Source of the DNA: Betaproteobacteria bacterium UBA2293
Lineage (GTDB): Bacteria > Pseudomonadota > Gammaproteobacteria > Burkholderiales > Rhodocyclaceae
NCBI GenBank assembly: GCA_002345845.1
Contig: DDWF01000152.1
Span: 6,507-11,722, forward strand
Length of the DNA stretch: 5,216 nucleotides
Reading direction: 5' to 3'
Shown here: piece by piece, positions 1 to 5,216 of the stretch
Position numbering within the stretch: the first letter of the stretch is position 1
Layout: each line of letters begins with the position of its first letter
Notes under the pieces: model-generated
Told to the model about the DNA's origin: nothing
Seen by the model: the letters and a program-made list of their open reading frames with translations, nothing else
The model's database searches: none
Program-made: the position numbers and the translations under genes

Positions 1-849
1 CTCATGGCTCATGCGGGCCAGGAAATCGGATTTGGCGAGGTTGGCCCGGCGTGCCTCATCGATGGCCTCGCGCAGTGCACGGGTGCGCTCACTGACCATG
101 TTTTCCAGGCTCTCGCGGTAGGTGGCCAGCTCCTGATCGCGCGCCTGCAGGGTGTCGAGCATGCGATTGAAGCCATGGCTCAGGCTGCCGATTTCGTCAT
201 GGCTGTCGATGTGCAGGCGCTCGTCGAGGCGGGCATGGTGCGAAACGCGATGCACCAGTTGGGCGAGATATTCGAGCGGCGCCGTAATGTGGCTGACGAC
301 CAGGCGGGTGAGCACCAGGAGAACCGCCAGGGCGAGCAGCAGAAGGGCGCCGGTGTCGCTCATCGTCCGCTGCATGGTCTGGTGATATTGCTCCAGCGAG
401 ATCAGCAGCTCAATGTGGCCGGCCGGGCGTTGCTGGTCAGGGAAAACGATGGGCTGGCGAATCAGCAGGTGGTCGTCGAGGAACTGCTGGCTGGCCTCCC
501 CATCGGGAATGGCCAGCGCGCTCAGCGGGTCCTTGCGGTAGGTGGCCAGGAGCGCGCCGTTGGCCAGTCTTGCCTGGGCAGCATCGATGGCCGGATTGAT
601 GGCGAGCGAGGAGAGCAGGCGGTCGGCCTCGCGCCGGTCGACGAAGGCGGCGGCGGCCTGCAGATTGGTGGCCAGCAACCGGGCTTGGGCGGTCATCGAC
701 TCGGCCAGCTGGGTCTGCAGCAGCTGCTTCTGCTGGGCGTAGATGAGCAGGAAAACCAGGCTGACGGTGATCAGCAGGAACGAGAAGGAGAGCGCCACCA
801 GCTTGTTGCGGATGGAAGGCAGGGGGAGCAGGGCGCGCAACAGCTTCAT
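1..849 (-). CDS. Sensor histidine kinase with CHASE8-like periplasmic domain (N-terminal part, runs off window)
   Basis: I translated this by hand; 283 residues are visible and the frame is open to the window edge. Domains in order: a short cytoplasmic start, TM1 (about 17-38), a periplasmic domain (about 39-164), TM2 (about 165-183), HAMP (about 184-236, with Pro191 and a DEIGSL motif at 218-223), a coiled coil with SERTRAL (253-259), then the HisKA H-box KSDFLARMSHE. His282 is the expected autophosphorylation site and is the penultimate visible residue. The stretch around 64-105 (AAAAFVDRREADRLLSSLA, then ALLATYR) follows the pattern of the CHASE8 sensor of Pseudomonas YfiN (AAVVFGDAQAAEESLALIA, then PLASWHR), as recalled from memory. 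The ATG overlaps the stop of the YfiR-like gene in ATGA and has no good Shine-Dalgarno, so translation is probably coupled. The ATPase domain and any receiver domains lie outside. Sure of a HAMP histidine kinase; fairly sure of CHASE8. Confidence 0.9.
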   Translation of the reverse strand, partial: MKLLRALLPLPSIRNKLVALSFSFLLITVSLVFLLIYAQQKQLLQTQLAESMTAQARLLATNLQAAAAFVDRREADRLLSSLAINPAIDAAQARLANGALLATYRKDPLSALAIPDGEASQQFLDDHLLIRQPIVFPDQQRPAGHIELLISLEQYHQTMQRTMSDTGALLLLALAVLLVLTRLVVSHITAPLEYLAQLVHRVSHHARLDERLHIDSHDEIGSLSHGFNRMLDTLQARDQELATYRESLENMVSERTRALREAIDEARRANLAKSDFLARMSHE

Positions 850-1382
850 GGATCGATGACCCGCGCCAGGCGCAGTAGCTGGGCGTTGAAGGCGAAGCCC
901 TTGCCTTGGGCCGCCGAACGATTGAGAACGATAGCGACGCGTTCGCTTTCCAGCGGTAGTTCGATCATGCCGCCGGCACGGGCGAAACCGGGCAGGTCGG
1001 AAACGGTGATCATCTGCTTGGCGGCGGCCCGTTCCAGCCAGTTGCCCAGGTTGCCGGCCTCGCTGCGCGGGATGAAGAGCAGGTGGCAGGCGCCGAGGTC
1101 GGCCGGGGCGATCCTGATGATGACCTCGCCGGAGGAGGCATCGATCTGGTTGAGAGCGTTGCCGAACGGGTTGCGGCCGACCACGCAGAGGATGGTCGGG
1201 CGTGGCGCCGGCTGGGCGCCGGGCCAGTAGACGAACTGGCTCAGGCGATAAAAGAGCACGGCCTTCATGCCGTATTCGGAAACATCCTGCGCCAGGGCCG
1301 GCGAAGCCAGTGCGGCGCTGCTCAGGAGCAGCGCCAGCAGGCCGGAACGGGCGGCGGCAGAAATGGCCAGAAAGCGCTTCAT
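846..1382 (-). CDS. Periplasmic YfiR-family (DUF4154) protein
   Basis: A 178-residue protein with a Sec signal peptide: Lys2 and Arg3, a hydrophobic core at about 14-26, and an ALA site with probable cleavage after Ala31. The mature part carries the family signature in order: MKAVLFYRLSQFVYWP (39-54), ILCVVGRNPFG (64-74), GACHLLFIPRSE (97-108), ITVSDLPGFARAGGMIEL (125-142), and a C-terminal IVLNRSAA ... AFNAQLLRLARVI (151-176). In Pseudomonas, YfiR sits in the periplasm and represses the diguanylate cyclase YfiN; that is family knowledge, not shown for this protein. The next gene encodes a kinase with a YfiN-like sensor domain, so the likely partner is that kinase. Only two cysteines are present, Cys66 and Cys99. 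The gene starts 7 bases after the receptor stop with at most a weak GAG ribosome site, and it ends in an ATGA overlap with the kinase gene. Family call is firm; the partner is inferred. Confidence 0.93.
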   Translation of the reverse strand: MKRFLAISAAARSGLLALLLSSAALASPALAQDVSEYGMKAVLFYRLSQFVYWPGAQPAPRPTILCVVGRNPFGNALNQIDASSGEVIIRIAPADLGACHLLFIPRSEAGNLGNWLERAAAKQMITVSDLPGFARAGGMIELPLESERVAIVLNRSAAQGKGFAFNAQLLRLARVIDP

Positions 1383-1389
1383 CGGCGGC

Positions 1390-3576
1390 TCAGAAACGGT
1401 ACTCGAGCGTGCCCATGAAGGTGCGTGGCTGTTGCGGTACGGCCTGCATCACAGCGCTCGACGACGAGGTGTGGGCCGCGTGGTAGCGCCTGTCGAACAG
1501 GTTGTAGATGTCGAAGTACACCGATAGCCGTTCGCCGGCCAGCTTGTGGGCGCCGATATGCAGGCTGGCCAGTGTGTAGGCGTCGGTTTTCTTGACGCGG
1601 TCGTTCGGGATGCGGTTTATGGCCCCGGTGCTGGTGTCGTCAATCCACTGCAGGCGCGGCGTGATGGTCAGCCAGTCCTGGTAGCGCAGGGTGACACCAA
1701 GCTTGACCTTGTGCGCTGCGATATTGACCTGTTTCAACTTGGGGCCATCATCGGTTTCGCGATACCAACCCTTGACGTAGCTGTAGCTGCCCCACAGGTC
1801 GGCCGACCATGGGCCGCCGAGATGCATCTGCCACTGTGGAATGATGTCGATGCCGTGGTAGCGGTCACTGCCGCCGTTCTGCTTGGATTCGGTGGCGGTT
1901 AGCGTGGTGCCGGGGATGTACTGGATCGGGCTGGCATCGGCGCGGGTGATGATGACGCGCTCGACCTCGGTCAGGTAGGCATTGGTGACCAGGTTGAATT
2001 TGCGGCCGGGTCGCCAGTCCCAGGTGGCCGACCAGGTCTTCGACTTTTCCGGTTCGAGATTCTCGTTGGGCGCACGGAAGACGCCGGTGGGATTGCCCAG
2101 CGCATTGAAGCTGCCGAAGGCGCTGTAACTCTCTTCCGGCGACGGGGCACGGAAGGATTCACCATAGAGCAGTTTCAGGAAGTTGCCGGCCAACGGTTGC
2201 CAAACCAGACCCAGGCGCGGATTGGTGCTGCCGCCATAAGTCGAGTACCAGTCATGGCGTAGTCCGGCGACGGTGGAAAAGGTGGGGCTCCATTGCGCCT
2301 GCCATTGCAGGTAGCCGGACCAGCTGTGATAGCGGGCTTCGAAAATCTGCAGCGGCAGACTGGTGTTGTAATAGGTCATCCCCTGTTCGTCGGGCTCTTG
2401 CGATCTGCGGTAGGGGCGGGGGAGGTCCGGCGTTTCGATGGCGTGGAAGTTACGGTAGCCGATGCCGGCCTGCAGGCTGTGCGCATCATTCGCCTGCCAG
2501 TTCAGGTTCTGTTCAATCCCGGCGCGTCGGCCGTAGGCGTAGTCGTAGCCGTGGTTTTCGAAATTGGTGAAGACGTTCAGGTAGCGGCTGCTGGGGTCGA
2601 TCTCATAGCGGGAGTAATCGACAACCGTTTCGCTGCTTAGGCTCGGCGTGATGTTGAAGCGGTATTTGCCATGCCAGGTGTCGATGGTGGTGTCCCAGTA
2701 AGCGGCGGAATCGTACAGCGCTGCCGATGTGCGGTCACCGTTGCTGGTCAGGTTGCGGAAGCGGTTGCGGTAGAAACCGAGCGTCAGCCGGTCGCCGGCA
2801 TCGAGGCGGACATATTGGCTCTGGCTGCTGATGTCACCGACGTAATCTTCGCGTTGGCCGGCCGGGACTTTGACGACGCCACCAAAGGTACGAGCATCGA
2901 CCTTGGGGAAATCGTCGCGGTAATACTCGTCGAGCGGCGCCCGGTCGCTTTTCTGGTAGTGGGCGCCGGCGCTGATGTTGACTGCATTGCCAAGCTTGCC
3001 GCTGACCAGGAAGTCGCCTTCCAGCGAGCCGAAGCTGCCGCCGCCGATGGCCACCTTGCCGGCTGCCTGGTCGCCGGCCTTCTGGGTGATGATGTTGATC
3101 ACGCCAGCGAAGGCGTCGGCGCCGTAGAGGGCGGCGGCCGGGCCGTAGAGCACTTCGACCTGCTTGGCGAAGTAGAGGGAGAAGTTTTCGGCAATGGGGA
3201 TCTTGCCGCCGGCCGGATGGTCGATGCGCACCCCGTCAAGCAGGATCAGCAGCTTGTTGTTGCTGACATGCCCCTGGAAGACGAAGTGGTTGTACTGCGT
3301 GGACCGCGTACCGTGCTGAAAATCGACGCCGGGCAGGTCTTCGAGCAGATCGGCGAGGTTCTTGTAGCGCCGGTCGCGCATTTGTTCACGGGTGATCACC
3401 ATGATGTGGGCCGGCGTACGCTCGCGTGCCTCGGCCCGGCGCGACGCGGTGATCACCGGGGTGGCGATCAGTTCATCAAGGGAGAGCGGCAGCAGGGGCA
3501 GCACGTCGTCGGCGGCCGTGGCCGGTGCTGAGGCGAGTACGGCCAGCGCCAGTATTCCCGGACGTAAGTGATGCAT
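1390..3576 (-). CDS. TonB-dependent outer-membrane receptor
   Basis: A 728-residue receptor. A signal peptide (1 to about 21, ending ATA/AD) is followed by a PLSLDELIATPVITASRR segment (30-47), where TonB-box and plug-start sequences usually lie. The plug (about 50-170) carries NLADLLEDLPGVDF (73-86), LLILLDGVRID (109-119) and VEVLYGPAAALYGADAF (140-156) followed by GVINIIT. The rest is the 22-strand beta-barrel, with the family landmarks SFRAPSPEE (474-482), NLEPEKSKTW (506-515), IYNLFDRRYH (690-699) and PRTFMGTLEYRF, which ends in the terminal Phe typical of outer-membrane barrels. No N-terminal STN signalling domain is present, so sigma/anti-sigma signalling of the FecA type is not expected. 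I see no cysteine. Such receptors import siderophores, cobalamin, metals or other ligands using TonB energy; the substrate cannot be told from this sequence. It leads the probable operon with the YfiR-like and kinase genes. The start is supported by a strong ribosome site. Confidence 0.96.
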   Translation of the reverse strand: MHHLRPGILALAVLASAPATAADDVLPLLPLSLDELIATPVITASRRAEARERTPAHIMVITREQMRDRRYKNLADLLEDLPGVDFQHGTRSTQYNHFVFQGHVSNNKLLILLDGVRIDHPAGGKIPIAENFSLYFAKQVEVLYGPAAALYGADAFAGVINIITQKAGDQAAGKVAIGGGSFGSLEGDFLVSGKLGNAVNISAGAHYQKSDRAPLDEYYRDDFPKVDARTFGGVVKVPAGQREDYVGDISSQSQYVRLDAGDRLTLGFYRNRFRNLTSNGDRTSAALYDSAAYWDTTIDTWHGKYRFNITPSLSSETVVDYSRYEIDPSSRYLNVFTNFENHGYDYAYGRRAGIEQNLNWQANDAHSLQAGIGYRNFHAIETPDLPRPYRRSQEPDEQGMTYYNTSLPLQIFEARYHSWSGYLQWQAQWSPTFSTVAGLRHDWYSTYGGSTNPRLGLVWQPLAGNFLKLLYGESFRAPSPEESYSAFGSFNALGNPTGVFRAPNENLEPEKSKTWSATWDWRPGRKFNLVTNAYLTEVERVIITRADASPIQYIPGTTLTATESKQNGGSDRYHGIDIIPQWQMHLGGPWSADLWGSYSYVKGWYRETDDGPKLKQVNIAAHKVKLGVTLRYQDWLTITPRLQWIDDTSTGAINRIPNDRVKKTDAYTLASLHIGAHKLAGERLSVYFDIYNLFDRRYHAAHTSSSSAVMQAVPQQPRTFMGTLEYRF

Positions 3577-3582
3577 GTGCAG

Positions 3583-3588
3583 CCCCCT
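3583..3588 (-). promoter_or_regulatory. Ribosome binding site of the TonB receptor gene
   Basis: On the minus strand AGGGGG stands six bases before the ATG at 3576. It is the clearest Shine-Dalgarno of the three-gene receptor group and fixes this start, which also gives a well-formed signal peptide. The downstream yfiR-like and kinase genes lack a comparable site. The 35-base gap to holA also holds a small GTCG-GGAA-CGAC hairpin (3594-3605), too short and without a T-run to act as a terminator. Confidence 0.75.
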
Positions 3589-3611
3589 GATAGGTCGTTC
3601 CCGACGGCAGC

Positions 3612-4643
3612 TTAGTTGCCGTTCCTTGCAGCAAGCTTACCCGGTAAGCAGAGGCCGAGGCCGAGACGGAGAAACTCTTCCCACAGATTGCCCTGGCCGA
3701 TGCCCTTGGCCAGCCGGTCGATGCGTCCGGCGTGCTGCAGGGCGGCCTCGAGGTTGGCCGTGCTCAGGCGTTGCAGGGCCTTCTTCACCGGCATCTGGCG
3801 CGGTCCCCAGACCTTGGCATCCTTGAGCAATTGCTCGAGCGGGCGGCCGGCATCAATGCCGCTGCGGATGCTTGCCAGGGCACGGATTTCCTCGCTCATC
3901 GCCCAGAGCACCAGCGGCGGCGCCTCGCCTTCCTGCATCAGGCCGTCGAGCGTCCGCGTCAGGCGGCCCATGTCACCGGCGAGCAACGCCTCGCGCAGCC
4001 CGTCGATGTCGTAGCGGGCGACATTGAGCACGGCATCGCGGATCTGGGCGGCGCTCAGCTGGCCGGCCGGGTAGAGCAGGCCGAGTTTCTGGATTTCCTG
4101 GTGGGCGGCGAGCAGGTTGCCTTCGACGCGCTCGGCGATGAATTTCAGACTGTCCATATCGGCCGACTGCTGCTGACGGCGCAAACGGCCGGCAATCCAG
4201 CCGGGTAGTTCAGCGAGCGGCGGGGCGTTGAGCTTGAGCGCGACGCCGGCATTGACCAGGGCGGTGAACCAGACAGCTTTTTCCTCACGCCAGTCGAGCT
4301 CGGGCAGCGTGATCAGCAGCAGGTTGTCGGGAGACAGATGCTGGCACCATTGTTGAAGGGCGGCACTGCCGTCCTTGCCCGGTTTGCCGGTGGGGATGCG
4401 CAGGTCGATCAGTTTGCGATCGCCGAACAGGGACATGTTGCCGCCGGCTGCCAGCAACTGGCCCCAATCGAATTGTGGCAGGACGGTCAGTACCTCGCGT
4501 TCACTGTAGCCCTGCTGGCGGGCCCGGGCGCGGATGGTGTCGGCCGCCTCGAGGACGAGCAGTGGTTCGTCGCCGTACAGCACGTACAGCGGGCGCAACT
4601 CGAGTTCGAGGTGCGCGGCGAGCTGTTCGCCCTTGAGCAGCAT
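3612..4643 (-). CDS. holA: DNA polymerase III delta subunit
   Basis: This is the delta subunit of the clamp loader, which opens the beta sliding clamp for loading onto primed DNA; it acts in the cytoplasm at the replisome. It has 343 residues, the length I recall for E. coli HolA. The N-terminus has the family motif PLYVLYGDEPLLVLEAADTI (18-37), in the place of an AAA+ nucleotide site but without a working P-loop. SLFGDRKLIDLR (71-82) contains Leu72-Phe73, corresponding to the hydrophobic pair of E. coli delta (Leu73-Phe74) that wedges into the beta clamp. The C-terminal collar domain ends with the typical RIDRLAKGIGQGNLWEEFLRL. The ATG shares one base with the lptE TAA (TAATG), so translation is likely coupled. 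The gene is complete with a TAA stop. Gene order after leuS and lptE is the conserved one, which supports the call. Confidence 0.97.
   Translation of the reverse strand: MLLKGEQLAAHLELELRPLYVLYGDEPLLVLEAADTIRARARQQGYSEREVLTVLPQFDWGQLLAAGGNMSLFGDRKLIDLRIPTGKPGKDGSAALQQWCQHLSPDNLLLITLPELDWREEKAVWFTALVNAGVALKLNAPPLAELPGWIAGRLRRQQQSADMDSLKFIAERVEGNLLAAHQEIQKLGLLYPAGQLSAAQIRDAVLNVARYDIDGLREALLAGDMGRLTRTLDGLMQEGEAPPLVLWAMSEEIRALASIRSGIDAGRPLEQLLKDAKVWGPRQMPVKKALQRLSTANLEAALQHAGRIDRLAKGIGQGNLWEEFLRLGLGLCLPGKLAARNGN
3625..3649. repeat. Two abutting palindromes in the holA 3' end, upstream of the receptor gene
   Basis: On the plus strand CTTGC-A-GCAAG (3625-3635) shares its last base with GCTTACC-C-GGTAAGC (3635-3649), so an 11-bp and a 15-bp inverted repeat lie end to end, each perfect apart from a central base. 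Both are in the last codons of holA, with the larger one centred 66 bases before the receptor ATG. No T-run follows, which argues against an intrinsic terminator. An operator for the receptor operon is possible because the 35-base gap is too short to hold a whole promoter region. No regulator can be named and the palindromes may be chance. Confidence 0.4.
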
Positions 4644-5167
4644 TACAGATCGTCTTCCTGCTGGTTCGGATCTTTGGGCTTGATCAGGGACAGCCGGCGC
4701 ATGATCTGATTGACCAGATCATTGTTCATGTCGCGCCAGAGCAGGCCTTCTTCCAGGTCCTTGGCGAGGACGCTGGAGTCATCGTAGGTGATGTCGCGGC
4801 TGAGACTGATCTGGTTCGGGGCGACGATTTCCTGGCCCTTGCCATTGACGAGTCGGAAGCTGTAGCTCAACTGCAGGCGGTATTCGCGTACGCGGCCCTG
4901 GGCGTTGACGCTGAGGATGGTCTTCTGCCGGCTGTCGGAGAGTTGCTGGAAGCTGGCCTCTGCCTGCTGGGTCGTGCCGACGATTTCGGTGCCGCCAGTG
5001 GCCCGGATGTAGCGTTCCAGCCAGATACGGACGTCAGCTGTTTCCGGCAGGGCGATGAACATCGTCTTGTAGGGCAGATTGCCGCCCTGCGTGCCGCGCA
5101 ACTGGAAACCGCAACCGGCGACGATGGCGGCGAGTAGCAGGACGAGCAGGGTGCGCAGCAGCGGCAT
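4643..5167 (-). CDS. lptE: LPS-assembly lipoprotein LptE
   Basis: LptE is an outer-membrane lipoprotein that plugs the LptD barrel and helps place lipopolysaccharide in the outer leaflet. The 174-residue product starts with a lipoprotein signal peptide (Arg5, hydrophobic 6-16) and the lipobox VAGC, giving lipidated Cys19. It is followed at once by GFQLRG (20-25), a hallmark of LptE (formerly RlpB). The body has the expected features: a short strand with MFIALPE, the segment WLERYIRATGG, a QLSYSFRLV strand and a C-terminal helix with NDLVNQIMRRLSLIK. The last residues are acidic and polar (QQEDDL). It lies 11 bases after the leuS stop and overlaps holA by one base, in the usual leuS-lptE-holA order. 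The protein is somewhat shorter than the E. coli one. Sequence conservation in this family is low, so context carries part of the weight. Confidence 0.94.
   Translation of the reverse strand: MPLLRTLLVLLLAAIVAGCGFQLRGTQGGNLPYKTMFIALPETADVRIWLERYIRATGGTEIVGTTQQAEASFQQLSDSRQKTILSVNAQGRVREYRLQLSYSFRLVNGKGQEIVAPNQISLSRDITYDDSSVLAKDLEEGLLWRDMNNDLVNQIMRRLSLIKPKDPNQQEDDL
4654..4659 (-). promoter_or_regulatory. Probable ribosome binding site of holA
   Basis: AGGAAG on the minus strand lies inside the last codons of lptE, ten bases before the holA ATG at 4643. The spacing is slightly long, but with the TAATG junction it supports this start. Confidence 0.55.
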
Positions 5168-5175
5168 GGCGGCTT

Positions 5176-5180
5176 TCCTC
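5176..5180 (-). promoter_or_regulatory. Ribosome binding site of lptE
   Basis: GAGGA on the minus strand overlaps the leuS TGA stop (TGAGGA) and stands eight bases before the lptE ATG at 5167. It fixes the start that gives a proper lipoprotein signal peptide. Confidence 0.7.
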
Positions 5181-5216
5181 AGACGACGATGTTGACCAGG
5201 CGGCCGGGGACGACGA
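5179..5216 (-). CDS. leuS: Leucyl-tRNA synthetase, C-terminal end only
   Basis: Eleven full codons before a TGA stop read VVPGRLVNIVV, and the frame is open to the window edge. This matches the end of leucyl-tRNA synthetase, whose C-terminal domain finishes with a VPGKLVNIVV-type strand and helps bind the tRNA-Leu elbow. The enzyme charges tRNA-Leu in the cytoplasm. With so few residues the call leans on position: leuS directly before lptE and holA is a well-known order in beta- and gammaproteobacteria. The rest of the gene lies to the right of the window. Confidence 0.85.
   Translation of the reverse strand, partial: VVPGRLVNIVV

Noticed and set aside
116..550. A 15-base direct repeat (GCGGTAGGTGGCCAG) at about 116-130 and 536-550 inside the kinase gene.
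   Set aside because: Both copies encode a Leu-Ala-Thr-Tyr-Arg stretch in unrelated domains (coiled coil and sensor). A single pair in G+C-rich coding DNA is best explained by chance.
4..1230. A 408-codon plus-strand open frame antisense to the kinase and YfiR-like genes.
   Set aside because: It has no ribosome site and spans a real gene junction on the opposite strand. Its product is low-complexity and rich in Gln, Gly and Ala, as expected for an antisense shadow in G+C-rich DNA. The minus-strand genes have clear family motifs.
2671..3531. A 286-codon plus-strand open frame opposite the receptor plug region.
   Set aside because: It is Val/Ala/Gly/Asp-rich without domain motifs, and lies fully inside a well-supported receptor gene on the other strand.
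3594..3605. Small hairpin GTCG-GGAA-CGAC between holA and the receptor gene as a terminator.
   Set aside because: The stem is only four base pairs and no T-run follows on the minus strand.
3577..3660. A sigma-70 promoter for the receptor gene, for example TTGCTG with TAAGCT on the minus strand.
   Set aside because: Spacing is only 14 bases and the -10 match is poor. The later CTATCA would place the start site inside the ribosome site. Not strong enough to annotate.

Overview
This window looks like a G+C-rich proteobacterial chromosome, most likely a betaproteobacterium. That placement is an inference from base composition, the leuS-lptE-holA gene order and general protein character; I could not run a database search. 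All six genes read on the minus strand and are packed almost without gaps. There is no gene-free stretch longer than about 35 bases, and I see no RNA gene, mobile element, CRISPR array or convincing terminator.

Right part (about 3612-5216): a conserved housekeeping cluster. It holds the last residues of leuS (leucyl-tRNA synthetase), lptE (outer-membrane lipoprotein of the LPS translocon) and holA (delta subunit of the DNA polymerase III clamp loader). The leuS stop lies 11 bases before the lptE start. lptE and holA share one base in a TAATG junction. They probably form one transcript.

Left part (1-3576): a second co-directional group starting 35 bases after the holA stop. It encodes a TonB-dependent outer-membrane receptor (728 aa), a periplasmic YfiR/DUF4154-family protein (178 aa), and the N-terminal 283 residues of a membrane sensor histidine kinase. 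The window ends just after the kinase's probable phospho-accepting histidine. The spacing is 7 bases and then a 4-base ATGA overlap, so the three are very probably one operon.

The kinase's periplasmic sensor resembles the CHASE8 domain of the diguanylate cyclase YfiN (TpbB), which in Pseudomonas is held off by periplasmic YfiR. Here the apparent YfiR-CHASE8-HAMP input module feeds a kinase instead of a GGDEF cyclase. A TonB receptor stands where the Pseudomonas locus has the outer-membrane lipoprotein YfiB. I infer an envelope-spanning pathway: outer-membrane receptor, then periplasmic YfiR-like relay, then inner-membrane kinase. The ligand, the kinase output and the target genes cannot be seen here. 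A pair of abutting palindromes in the 3' end of holA, just upstream of the receptor gene, is the only candidate regulatory element.
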